A stretch of 64,000 bases of DNA from Lewinellaceae bacterium (lineage in GTDB: Bacteria; Bacteroidota; Bacteroidia; Chitinophagales; Saprospiraceae). Below, one piece after another: positions 51,401 through 60,044 of the stretch. Both the position numbers and the translations under genes were made by a program. The notes beneath the pieces are model-generated. The model was not told where the DNA came from. It did not search any database and was given only the letters and a program-made list of their open reading frames with translations. Every line of letters starts with the position of its first letter. Positions within the stretch are counted from its first letter, which is position 1. The stretch covers positions 1 to 64,000 of the forward strand of contig JACJYB010000018.1 in assembly GCA_020636355.1 (NCBI GenBank). Reading direction: 5' to 3'.

Positions 51401-53122
51401 CTAGTATAACCAGTGTTCCTGCGGATAAGTGGTCGTTCCATCGGAAAATGGCTCCTGGGAACTACGGACCTGGTAACCTTTCTCCCACAATAAGGCCAGG
51501 GCTGTAGGTGCATAGCGCTGATCCCAGTCAATCAGATAAGCATAGGCATTGGCAGCGCCCGTCATGCCACTGGGCAGGGCCGGCAAAGTAGTCACCGGTT
51601 CGGATTTCAACGATAACATCTGACGGCAGGTATAAGCATCCAGATTGTAAGCCAGCGGCATCGACCAGGTGGCCATATCGTACATCACCGAGTCTTCGAT
51701 CTCCATCTGGCGGTCCAGGATGGTGGCGATCATCAGATAACGAGGCTGGTCTGCACGGACAACGTAGGTCCCGGCATCAAAGACAGCTTTGCCAGCTTTT
51801 CCGTCGCGGTAGCTGATCGCCGCAGGAACGGTGACCGGTTGAGTCAAACGATCTACGCGTATATTTTGACGCATCAGGATAGCCAGTACATCGTGCAGAT
51901 ATCCCTTGCCCTGGTCGTCGCGCAGGAAATAATATTTCTCCGGGGATTTGTTATTCGCCGGGTCCCAGGCATTCAGGCTATACTGACGCAGGGCGACGCG
52001 ATTAGCTACCGAACGTCCCATGGTGGCCAGAGCAGTCGTATAATGATCCCAGACCCGCTGTTTGAAGATCAGGACATAATCATCATCCGTGGTGATGGCT
52101 ATGCCGGCGCCGATGCCTCCCTGCTCGCAAAGCATGCCAATGGATCCCATTACACTTGGATAGCTGGAGCCGTAGCCCGGGTAGAAAAAGTCAAAGGCAT
52201 CGCGTGTGAAGTAGTTGATTTTATGCGCATCAAACGCCTTCACATTAGCCCTGCCGAAGGTATCGGCCCAGGCTTCGTAGCGATCGGGTAAAAACTTATT
52301 CCGTGGCGTAGTGCCCGGCACCGTAAAGTAATTGGAATTATAGCCTTGCTCGTGGTAATCGACGTGGACCTGGCCCATCCAGCGCTGGTATTCCTCTGTC
52401 AGTCCGCGGGCTTCCGGATGGACACCCCACACCCAGTCCCGGTTTACATCAAACCAGTAATGATTGGTCCGTCCTCCGGGCCACGGTTCGTAATGTTCCA
52501 TATCCGCTGGTTCGACCCCGGTGATGTTACGGCGCATGGAATTGTACCAGTACACATAACGGTCCCGGCCATCCGGGTTGATGCAAACAAACAGGTTGTA
52601 GATGCCATGATCCAGCAAATCCTTCGTATCCCCATCCTGGGCGGCAGCCAGCCGGTAAGCGATCTGCATCGCCGCCTCGGTTGAAGAAGCTTCATTCCCG
52701 TGAATGTTAAACGACATGGTGACGATAACGGGCAGCTGGAGCCATGCTTCTTTCTCTGTCGCAGTAAGCGTCCCTTCAGCCGCCTTGATGTGCAACTGCC
52801 GGATCTCCTCCAGACGAGCCATATTGGCTTCCGAGGTGATGATCAGGTTAACCAGAGGACGGTGCTCGTAGGTTTCGCCGTATTCATGATAGATAACTTT
52901 GGGTGAAGCATCTCCCAGCGTAGCACAATAATCGACAACCTGATCATACACCGTAAACCGGGTTCCCGGTTCATAACCCAGAAACTGTGCAGGTGATTTG
53001 ATTGCAGCATCATAAGTCAGTTGCGGATCAAATGCAAATCGCTTGGGATTAAGATCCACTTGTGCAGTCAGGCAATTGATTATCAAGGCCGTAAACAGGC
53101 CAACGGCTAATAGCTTTTTCAT
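51401..53122 (-). CDS. M14-family zinc carboxypeptidase, N-terminal and catalytic part (frameshifted)
   Basis: 573 residues with signal peptide (about 1-20, ending CLTAQ). Zinc site: NIHGNEASSTEA (HxxE) and, about 100 residues later, VDYHEQGYN with the third His; the catalytic part also has FVCINPDGRDRYVYW and WFDVNRDWVWG. The frame stops in TTYPQEHWLY, where the intact family continues (see 50479). The lesion looks like two single-base deletions ~40 bp apart, either genuine decay or sequence error at short homopolymers. Exported peptidase. Confidence 0.85.
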   Translation of the reverse strand: MKKLLAVGLFTALIINCLTAQVDLNPKRFAFDPQLTYDAAIKSPAQFLGYEPGTRFTVYDQVVDYCATLGDASPKVIYHEYGETYEHRPLVNLIITSEANMARLEEIRQLHIKAAEGTLTATEKEAWLQLPVIVTMSFNIHGNEASSTEAAMQIAYRLAAAQDGDTKDLLDHGIYNLFVCINPDGRDRYVYWYNSMRRNITGVEPADMEHYEPWPGGRTNHYWFDVNRDWVWGVHPEARGLTEEYQRWMGQVHVDYHEQGYNSNYFTVPGTTPRNKFLPDRYEAWADTFGRANVKAFDAHKINYFTRDAFDFFYPGYGSSYPSVMGSIGMLCEQGGIGAGIAITTDDDYVLIFKQRVWDHYTTALATMGRSVANRVALRQYSLNAWDPANNKSPEKYYFLRDDQGKGYLHDVLAILMRQNIRVDRLTQPVTVPAAISYRDGKAGKAVFDAGTYVVRADQPRYLMIATILDRQMEIEDSVMYDMATWSMPLAYNLDAYTCRQMLSLKSEPVTTLPALPSGMTGAANAYAYLIDWDQRYAPTALALLWEKGYQVRSSQEPFSDGTTTYPQEHWLY

Positions 53123-53366
53123 AGGAGTTTTCGTCTTCTTGGTTTACGAAATGAAGATAAGGGATTTATCCACGTTTAGAAGTGTTCATCAGTACTCGTG
53201 TCTGTTTAGCCATGAATTACATGAAGTTCCCAAATTCAATGCGCTGTATTCATTCGTTTTCCGATCGATCACAAGCCCCCCCCACCTTAGTGTCCCAGGT
53301 GCCTTTGTGATTAGTTGAATGGCCTCTACCAAATCCCAAAAATATTATCTTGTAAAAAAAGAAAAC

Positions 53367-54320
53367 ATGGAACGTCGTACCTTCCTCCAAAGTGGTCTTG
53401 CCCTTCCTTTTTTCCCCATGCCTTACCAGCAGCGCACCTTTGTCGAGTCTGAAAACCTGGTGATTGAGAAATCACAGCCCGGCAAACCGCATGCAGGGAA
53501 AGTATTGGCTGCCATCCAACCCCATTCTGACGACATTCCCATTTTCGCCGCTGGCACGGTAGCTAAACTCATTGCGGAAGGATATACCGGCTACCTGATC
53601 CAGATGACCAATGACGACCATGCCGGTGCAGGCGCCACGGTCGGGGAGGTGATCATGAATAATGAAAAAGATACACAGGGAGTGGCGAAGGCTTTGGGGC
53701 TCCGGAAAGTCTATAATCTGTATTACCGCAACCATCGCCTGGACAATGTCAGCCCGGTCGAGATCCGCTCCCGGCTGATCTTCCTGATCCGGATGCTCAA
53801 GATCGACACCATCGTATGTTATGATCCTTCCGGGCACTATGAAGAGAATCCCGATCATTATGTCACCGCCAAAGCCTGGGAAGCAGCCCGGTGGATGTCC
53901 GGAGGGAGACTGGATTACCCGGAGCATTTTGATGCCGGCCTTCAGCCGCATTCGGTACAGGAAATGTACTATTTCGCACGAGGTCCGCAACTGGTCAATC
54001 GCATCGTGGACATCAGCGATCATATAGACACCAAAGTCGCCGCAAACCTGGCCAATACCTCCCAGGGCCCTGCCGGCCAAAACGGTTCCCGACTCCGTCA
54101 GCGTCTGGCCTCCGAAGGCAAGCAACTGGACCTCCTGGGCAATACCGACGATGAGGCCGACCAGAATTACATCAAACACTATGTCCTGGACCGGGACTCA
54201 AAGCGGTCCCGCGGTATCCCTTCTGACCGGGAGCTGGGGGAGCAATTTGGTCTAGGCTGGGCCGAAGCATTTTATTACCGGGGCCCGGCGGAAAATAAGA
54301 TGGACGAATACATTAAGTAG
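53367..54320 (+). CDS. PIG-L family deacetylase
   Basis: 317 residues from ATG 53367; a Met 16 codons upstream is in frame but MERRTFLQSGLALPF looks like a Tat-type signal start. Zinc motif QPHSDDIPIFAAGT (the PHxDD signature) and later DPSGHYEENPDHYVTAKAWEAARWM with the conserved His. These enzymes deacetylate N-acetylglucosamine-type sugars. Divergent from the carboxypeptidase gene. Export by the twin-arginine route would imply folding in the cytoplasm before secretion. Confidence 0.87.
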   Translation: MERRTFLQSGLALPFFPMPYQQRTFVESENLVIEKSQPGKPHAGKVLAAIQPHSDDIPIFAAGTVAKLIAEGYTGYLIQMTNDDHAGAGATVGEVIMNNEKDTQGVAKALGLRKVYNLYYRNHRLDNVSPVEIRSRLIFLIRMLKIDTIVCYDPSGHYEENPDHYVTAKAWEAARWMSGGRLDYPEHFDAGLQPHSVQEMYYFARGPQLVNRIVDISDHIDTKVAANLANTSQGPAGQNGSRLRQRLASEGKQLDLLGNTDDEADQNYIKHYVLDRDSKRSRGIPSDRELGEQFGLGWAEAFYYRGPAENKMDEYIK

Positions 54321-54366
54321 AGGGCTTAGTGTGAGAATCAGGTATGCAGTGTCAGGTATTTGGTTT

Positions 54367-54429
54367 GAGGTACGAGGTTTGGGGTTTGAGGTACGAGGTT
54401 TGGGGTATGGGGTACGAGGTTTGGGGTAT
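54367..54429 (+). repeat. 21-bp tandem repeat, three units
   Basis: GAGGTACGAGGTTTGGGGTTT and two near copies follow each other exactly (54367, 54388, 54409). Intergenic between the PIG-L gene and the ABC ATPase; the remaining part up to 54569 is low complexity with an ATTCAACATTC tract (54532-54567). Confidence 0.85.
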
Positions 54430-54569
54430 GGGCGATTTTAACCCAATTCCGGAACCCGTAAAAATATTCGACCAATACTAGACGTGAAATAATTTGAATT
54501 CAAAATTCATTTCCACTCGTAGCTCCCAATTTCACATTCAACATTCAACATTCAACACTCAACATTTAT

Positions 54570-55376
54570 CTAGTGCATTCCCGCCACCTGCATCATCTTG
54601 TCTTCCACTTCAAAAACCAGATCGGTATAGCGTTGCGATCGTTTGATATCGATGCCGCGTTGCAGGGGCAGATCGACATGGATGTGCTCGACAAAACGGG
54701 AGGGCTGCGCTTTCATGATGTAGATATCATCTCCCAGATAGACTGCTTCCCGGATGTCGTGGGTTACGAAAACAATGGTCGGATGAAATTTATTCCAGAT
54801 CTCGAGAAGCAGATCCTGCATTTGCAGGCGGGTTCGGATATCCAGAGCACCAAAGGGCTCATCCATCAAGAGGATATCCGGATTAGCCAGCAGGCTGCGA
54901 GCGATTGCAACCCGTTGCAGTTGTCCGCCGGACAAGGTGGGATACTGAGCATACTTCCACTCGTGCCCCTTTAGGCCAACCATTTCGATCAATTCCATGG
55001 CCCTCTTATCGCGTTCCACCTTATCAACCCCCTGATAGCGCAATGCCAGTCCGACATTATCGAGTACGGTCATCCAGGGCAATGAAGAATATTGCTGGAA
55101 AACCATGCTCACCCGGCTGGACTGATCCACCGGTTTGCCTTTGATCAGGACCTCCCCTTCCGTCGGCTTTTGCAGACCGGCGATGTATCTCAGGATGGTT
55201 GATTTACCACTGCCCGACATGCCCAGAATCACGACAAATTGTCCCTGATCCGGTTTATCCTCCACGATTAGATTGAGGTCCTTTATGATGAAATTTTGGC
55301 CACCATCGTAACTTTGCTTGATGTTGCGCAGCTCAATGATATTCTCTAATTGCGTATCGTGATTATCAAATGCCAT
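54570..55376 (-). CDS. ABC transporter ATPase, nitrate/taurine/bicarbonate type
   Basis: 268 residues. Walker A GMSGSGKST, signature LSGGQLQRVAIARSLL, Walker B ILLMDEPFGALD and VTHDIREAVYLGD. The sequence belongs to the SsuB/TauB/NrtD/CmpD branch. Its start is 3 bases after the stop of the permease gene, so the two subunits are co-translated. No cytoplasmic or lipoprotein binding protein of the usual type is encoded nearby. Confidence 0.92.
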   Translation of the reverse strand: MAFDNHDTQLENIIELRNIKQSYDGGQNFIIKDLNLIVEDKPDQGQFVVILGMSGSGKSTILRYIAGLQKPTEGEVLIKGKPVDQSSRVSMVFQQYSSLPWMTVLDNVGLALRYQGVDKVERDKRAMELIEMVGLKGHEWKYAQYPTLSGGQLQRVAIARSLLANPDILLMDEPFGALDIRTRLQMQDLLLEIWNKFHPTIVFVTHDIREAVYLGDDIYIMKAQPSRFVEHIHVDLPLQRGIDIKRSQRYTDLVFEVEDKMMQVAGMH

Positions 55377-55379
55377 ACA

Positions 55380-56465
55380 TCAAGTCGTTTGAGAAGCTTG
55401 TACATTAGATTTTCTCCGATCAGCGGCCCATTCCCGGTAAAATTCCAGTCCTTTTACGACAATGATCACCCACATGATGAGATGAACAGCAATAGCCGTC
55501 CGGTCAAACAAATAATGAAAAATGCGCACGCTGGAGATCATGCCGGTAAATTCATTAATAAACAGTAGAAGATAAGCTCCTATCAAGGTCCAGAACAGGG
55601 ATTTTCGCAGGTAGGTCCAGATGACAGCCCATAGTGATTCCGCTTTCATCTTACCTTTAGTAGCACTCTCTGCCTGTTGGTATTTATGGGGAAACAAGTG
55701 ACGGTCGGCAATGGTAAACAATTTATCCTGAACTATCCCGATGATCATGATGAGGACCAGCAGTGCCCAGATTTTGTCAAAACGACCCTGACGCTGCCCT
55801 ACCCTCCAGATCATGGCACCGATACCACCTTCACTACCCATCATTTCAGCAAATATGATGTAGGTCCAGGATATCGCTGTAAGGACACGAATATCATCCG
55901 ATAATCTGGAAATTACCGCAGGAAAATAAACGGTACGAATCGTCTGCCAGGCATTGGCGCCCAGCGTGTAAACCGTTTTTAAATAGACATCGTCCACCTC
56001 ATCCAATCGCTGGACAACGACGGGAAGTAGATAGATCAGAATACCAAATGCCAGGAAGTGGACCTTCATTGGGATCCCAATGCCAAAAAGGCCGATAAAT
56101 AATCCGATCACTGCGGTCAGCGGCACATACCGCAATGCATCCACCGGTCGCTGGAACATGCTCCGGGCTACCGGCCACAATCCGATGAGAAACCCGAGCG
56201 GAATAGACAGCAGTATGGCCTCAAGATATCCCGAAAGGTTCATCCCTAATGACAGGCAGGTGTTCCGGATTAATTCATTATCCCGGTACATATCCCCGAA
56301 TGCCGTGAACACCCTCCAGGGAGGAGGCAATATTCCCGAACTCATTATCGGCGTTTCACCATAGGTCAGGAAGATCCATAACAAAAGGATCAGACCAACA
56401 CCTGAAATGACAAGAATGATTTTGGTCGTGGGCGACAAGTCATCACCCAGTTTGAAAAGGTTCAA
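55380..56465 (-). CDS. ABC transporter permease with extra C-terminal membrane segments
   Basis: 361 residues; SsuC/TauC/NrtB permeases usually have about 250-280. The core (residues ~15-265) has the EAA-type coupling loop YTLGANAWQTIRTVYFPAVISRLSDDIRV. After a linker of charged residues, the last ~85 residues add two more hydrophobic helices (SLFWTLIGAYLLLFINEF and IAVHLIMWVIIVVKGLEF). The extension is unusual and could be a docking site for a membrane-anchored partner such as the binding protein encoded upstream. Carbonic anhydrase lies 66 bp upstream. Confidence 0.88.
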   Translation of the reverse strand: MNLFKLGDDLSPTTKIILVISGVGLILLLWIFLTYGETPIMSSGILPPPWRVFTAFGDMYRDNELIRNTCLSLGMNLSGYLEAILLSIPLGFLIGLWPVARSMFQRPVDALRYVPLTAVIGLFIGLFGIGIPMKVHFLAFGILIYLLPVVVQRLDEVDDVYLKTVYTLGANAWQTIRTVYFPAVISRLSDDIRVLTAISWTYIIFAEMMGSEGGIGAMIWRVGQRQGRFDKIWALLVLIMIIGIVQDKLFTIADRHLFPHKYQQAESATKGKMKAESLWAVIWTYLRKSLFWTLIGAYLLLFINEFTGMISSVRIFHYLFDRTAIAVHLIMWVIIVVKGLEFYREWAADRRKSNVQASQTT

Positions 56466-56531
56466 TGCTCCGTCGATTTGCTTTCAAGGTACAATTTCTG
56501 AAACAATCTTTGAAGCAAAGCAGATCAGGTA

Positions 56532-57167
56532 TTATACCGTCAGATTGTAGACTTCTTCAATCTGATGCAGAACCGCGTCGTGATCTACATTGAGGTCGAC
56601 CAAATAGCCATTGTGCAAATCAAATACCCACCCGTGGACATAAGGATAACCTGTCTTCTTGTACATTTTTTGCACGGAAGCGATTTTCAGGACATTCGTG
56701 CACTGTTCGATCACATTGAGTTCGATCAGGCGACGATACCTTTTTTCTTCGTCCTCAATCTGGTCCAGTTCTTTTTTATGGATGCGGTAGACATCGCGTA
56801 TTTCACGCAGCCAGCCATTGAGAATACCCAGGTCCTGCGGCTGCATCGCACCCTTTACCCCTCCACACCCATAGTGACCACAGACGATGATGTGTTTTAC
56901 TTTCAGATGAACAACAGCATATTCAATGACGGACTGCGCATTGAGGTCCGTATTAACCACCAGATTGGCGATGTTGCGGTGAACAAAGATATCTCCGGGT
57001 GCCAGGCCCATGATTTCATTCGCAGGAACGCGGCTGTCCGCGCAACCGATGTATAAAAAGTTAGGGGTCTGGCCTTTGGCCAGCTCATCAAAATAATTGG
57101 GGTCTTCATTTAGTTTAGCGGCTACCCACTCCCGGTTGTTGGCAAAGACTTGGCGATACTGCTCCAT
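56532..57167 (-). CDS. beta-class carbonic anhydrase
   Basis: 211 residues. Zinc ligands and active site are all visible: C42, D44 and R46 in GCADSRVP, H98 and C101 in CGHYGCGG. Interconverts CO2 and bicarbonate in the cytoplasm. It is followed 66 bp later by the ABC permease and ATPase of the family that includes the cyanobacterial bicarbonate transporter CmpABCD; this is the main reason to consider inorganic carbon as substrate. Upstream, 187 bp with a terminator separate it from the binding-protein gene. Confidence 0.94.
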   Translation of the reverse strand: MEQYRQVFANNREWVAAKLNEDPNYFDELAKGQTPNFLYIGCADSRVPANEIMGLAPGDIFVHRNIANLVVNTDLNAQSVIEYAVVHLKVKHIIVCGHYGCGGVKGAMQPQDLGILNGWLREIRDVYRIHKKELDQIEDEEKRYRRLIELNVIEQCTNVLKIASVQKMYKKTGYPYVHGWVFDLHNGYLVDLNVDHDAVLHQIEEVYNLTV

Positions 57168-57293
57168 ATAAGCGATTCATTAAGGTTAAGGAATTAGACC
57201 CAATATAACTTAGTTACTACCATTGATTATAGTAATACAATCATTTTAGAAATTTATTAACACTTTCATCTGGCACGAGGTACTCCCTGCCCC

Positions 57294-57330
57294 AAAAAAC
57301 AAAGCCGGACAAAACAATATTTGCCCGGCT
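57294..57330 (-). terminator. intrinsic terminator after the binding-protein/OmpA gene
   Basis: On the minus strand AGCCGG and CCGGCT pair around a 16-base loop (plus coordinates 57303-57330), followed by TTTGTTTTTT (57294-57303). It lies 24 bases after the stop at 57354. It separates the coiled-coil/binding-protein operon from the carbonic anhydrase/ABC genes. Confidence 0.75.
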
Positions 57331-57353
57331 GTCTTGATGGTAAATTTTTGTCG

Positions 57354-58958
57354 TCAATTCGTGGCGATGATTTGAAAATCGGTTCTCCGGTTTTTGGCCC
57401 GGCATTCCGGCGTCGCATTGGACTCACATCCGGCAACCGGCTTGTCCGGTCCATTACCCAGGATCACAAAACGATTGGGATCCAGTGCATAGGTCGTCCT
57501 CAGGTAATCAGCAACCGCCTGAGCCCGTTTTTTCGAGAGCTCCACATTACTGGCATGAGACCCTACATTATCGGTATTCCCTTCAATGCGGATCCGGGAT
57601 TGGGCAAAGGTCCTGGCAATTTCAGCAAATTGGAGGTCAATGATGGTCTTTGCATTTTCGGTTAATGCATACTGACCACTGGCAAAATTGATACTGATCG
57701 GCTTGCTGGCCACTGCTTCAGCAGTCTCTTCTGCTTTCGTTACAGGGGTAAACTTCGGCGTCCCTTCTGCCGCATGCTGCGGACCGGTCAGTTTGCTGCT
57801 GGCATTTTGAATGGCTGTGGTATTAATCACCGAACGCCAGGTAGGCGCTTGATTTTCAAGGACATTCATTTTCACAAATTCCCCGTTCATTTTGTCGTAA
57901 ATATCACTTCCTTTTTGGCCCCGGAAATCAGGATTCAGGCCGAAGAAATTGACATTATCCCCATGGGTGGCAAAACGTACCAGAGACATCGCTCCCGCAG
58001 CATCTTCCGTTGAAAAATTGATTAACTCTCCAAGTAATTTGGCGGCTTTGTTGTAGTTGCCCTGATCGGACTGGACTTCGGCTACACCACGCATCCAGCC
58101 TTCGTAAAACGCATTGATTTTATCCTGATTTGCCCGGATAAAATCTTCTTTGGCAAACATAATGTCTCCGATGATATTCGACTGGCTTTGGGTTGTTACC
58201 AGCACTTTGGATCCGGGTATGGACCTGAGTACTTCATCGTAAGGCGCCCACACTACCGCCGCATCCACGTCCGGGCCCTTGAAGATGTCCGCTGATTTAA
58301 AATTATCGGAAGTTTCAATGGTCGTAACATCGGAATACTTCAATCCTGCCGCTTCAAGTGCGGTGAGCAATAAAGTTTGTGCCGGTGAAGGTACCGCCAC
58401 AGCGACCCGCTTACCTTTCAGGTCATTGATGGAGTTAATGCCGCGTTTGGCAATGATTGCGTCTCCACCGCGGGACCAGTCCACCTGCATGAATGCTTTC
58501 GGCTTGTATTGTGCGATATCGGCAGGACCGGTATACAAGGGAAATGCATCTGCGGTCTGTACCAGGACATCGTACTCACCGGCCATCCAGGCGTTTAATG
58601 CGGCTCCGAGGTCATCATTTACTTCAAATTTCACCTTTAGCCCGTAATCCTTATAATAGCGGGATCTGGTGGTGGGATTTGATCCTTCGTTAAAATAAAC
58701 GCCGGGGCCATAACCACCCCAGGTAACCAACTGTACCCGCAATACGTCATCCCCGGCCAGCTCAGCAGCGCTGCCGGGTGAAGTCCCGCCTTTGGATTGG
58801 TCCCCTGAGGTAACTTCCTCGGTATCGGACTTGGCCTGATTGCTTAGATTCTTACCAAATTCCGTGTTATTCATCAAATAACGGAAAAGGAAAAACAAAA
58901 CTGCCAGGATCAACAAGGTGATGATCAGTTTTGAAAAAGTTGTTAGTCTTTGTGCCAT
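57354..58958 (-). CDS. membrane-anchored solute-binding protein fused to OmpA domain
   Basis: 534 residues in three parts. Residues 10-27 are an uncleaved-looking transmembrane anchor without lipobox, followed by a Ser/Gly/Glu-rich linker. About 72-372 is an NMT1/SsuA-type solute-binding domain (LRVQLVTWGGYGPGVYF, LNAWMAGEYDVLVQTADAFP, INDLKGKRVAVAVPSPAQTLLLTALEAAGL, AAVVWAPYDEVLRS). About 420-534 is an OmpA-like peptidoglycan-binding domain (IRIEGNTDNVGSHASNVELSKKRAQAV, AKNRRTDFQI). It thus spans from the inner membrane to the cell wall with a ligand domain between. Fusions of a phosphate-type binding protein with OmpA are annotated in other genomes but have no established role. It is the last gene of an operon with two coiled-coil proteins. 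Confidence 0.9.
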   Translation of the reverse strand: MAQRLTTFSKLIITLLILAVLFFLFRYLMNNTEFGKNLSNQAKSDTEEVTSGDQSKGGTSPGSAAELAGDDVLRVQLVTWGGYGPGVYFNEGSNPTTRSRYYKDYGLKVKFEVNDDLGAALNAWMAGEYDVLVQTADAFPLYTGPADIAQYKPKAFMQVDWSRGGDAIIAKRGINSINDLKGKRVAVAVPSPAQTLLLTALEAAGLKYSDVTTIETSDNFKSADIFKGPDVDAAVVWAPYDEVLRSIPGSKVLVTTQSQSNIIGDIMFAKEDFIRANQDKINAFYEGWMRGVAEVQSDQGNYNKAAKLLGELINFSTEDAAGAMSLVRFATHGDNVNFFGLNPDFRGQKGSDIYDKMNGEFVKMNVLENQAPTWRSVINTTAIQNASSKLTGPQHAAEGTPKFTPVTKAEETAEAVASKPISINFASGQYALTENAKTIIDLQFAEIARTFAQSRIRIEGNTDNVGSHASNVELSKKRAQAVADYLRTTYALDPNRFVILGNGPDKPVAGCESNATPECRAKNRRTDFQIIATN

Positions 58959-58982
58959 AGCTTGTTTCTTTTTAGGTTTTGA

Positions 58983-60002
58983 TTACTCGAAAAAAGAGTC
59001 ATACTGATTTTTGTGGCTGGTAGCTCGCACTGCCTGTTTGACCGGGGCATTTAAATCCAATACATCATTGTCGTCATTGGCCTGCAAGAGCAGCGATTCC
59101 TTCTCGTCACCCAAAAGCAATGATGCACCTTCTTTTTCCCACTTCTCGAGCATTTTCATGCCTTCTTCTTCAAAAACACCATTTTGCAGGTCGATGGAAC
59201 TCATAAAAGATTCCGAGACCTCCATAAAACGCTCCATCTCTCCCACTTTTTGACTTACATCATCCGCAATGGCTTCCAGCGCCTGGTCGAACATTGCACG
59301 CCGGTCCTTATCACCGGAGATGATCTGCATGGCCGATTTCATGGCAGAATGGGAGGCCCTAATGGCTTTTCGTTCCTGTTCTTTGACCATGACCTGGTCC
59401 TGCACATCCTCCAGCATGATGGAAGAACTTTCATACATTTTATTTAGTACCCGGTAGAGGATCTCCATCTTGCGGTAAAGATCTTCGAGCTTCATGTTGG
59501 ATTCCTTCAGACGTCCTGCCTTCCGGGACTTAAGGATCATAATCTGCGTCTTGTCATTTTGCTTGGCCTGGCTTGCCATGCTCAGATTGGATTTGATCTC
59601 TTTTTGATTGTTAAGAATGATTTCCTTAAGCTTATGCATTTGACCACGCAACTGGGTAATCTGCTTATTCATCTTTCCCAAGTTGTCTTTGAGGTCATCG
59701 ATGTAACTCTTCAGGATGCCGATCGGATCTATCTGAATGAATAGTCCGGTAATCCAGCGCATGACGGATTTATACATATAACTCACCAATGCGCGCATCT
59801 TCGGATCCAGTACCATAAAAATGATCGCACCCAAAGCCAATAGCAATACGGACAGATACAGGACATTGCTGAATAATGCCACTATGGCAGCAATATTCGT
59901 CGCCAGCAGAAAACCGCCACCTAATACTAACCCGGCCAAAATAATACCCCCGGTAACTCCTTCCGGTCGTTGCCAAAAAGGTTTTGGCTTAAATTCACTC
60001 AT
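58983..60002 (-). CDS. membrane protein with long cytoplasmic coiled coil
   Basis: 339 residues. After a short hydrophilic start come two hydrophobic helices (about 18-40 and 46-66), possibly a third (75-92), then a long heptad-rich region (about 100-290) with PspA-like composition (LKDNLGKMNKQITQLRGQMHKLKEIILNNQKEIKSNLSM style). The C-terminal ~50 residues are acidic with a conserved-looking end (KNQYDSFFE). Not a recognised family. It stands 42 bp after the first coiled-coil gene and 24 bp before the binding-protein/OmpA gene, so it is likely a complex partner. Confidence 0.8.
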   Translation of the reverse strand: MSEFKPKPFWQRPEGVTGGIILAGLVLGGGFLLATNIAAIVALFSNVLYLSVLLLALGAIIFMVLDPKMRALVSYMYKSVMRWITGLFIQIDPIGILKSYIDDLKDNLGKMNKQITQLRGQMHKLKEIILNNQKEIKSNLSMASQAKQNDKTQIMILKSRKAGRLKESNMKLEDLYRKMEILYRVLNKMYESSSIMLEDVQDQVMVKEQERKAIRASHSAMKSAMQIISGDKDRRAMFDQALEAIADDVSQKVGEMERFMEVSESFMSSIDLQNGVFEEEGMKMLEKWEKEGASLLLGDEKESLLLQANDDNDVLDLNAPVKQAVRATSHKNQYDSFFE

Positions 60003-60044
60003 GCTTTGTTTGTTTTATTCGCTTGTATGCAGAAATGGAACACT

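Noticed and set aside
53472..54179. 235-codon minus-strand frame opposite the PIG-L gene
   Set aside because: The plus strand encodes the complete deacetylase with its zinc motif; the minus frame is a shadow.
57303..57330. Attenuator linking the two operons in the carbonic anhydrase region
   Set aside because: Only one stem with T-run is seen and no alternative fold; a plain terminator is the simpler reading.
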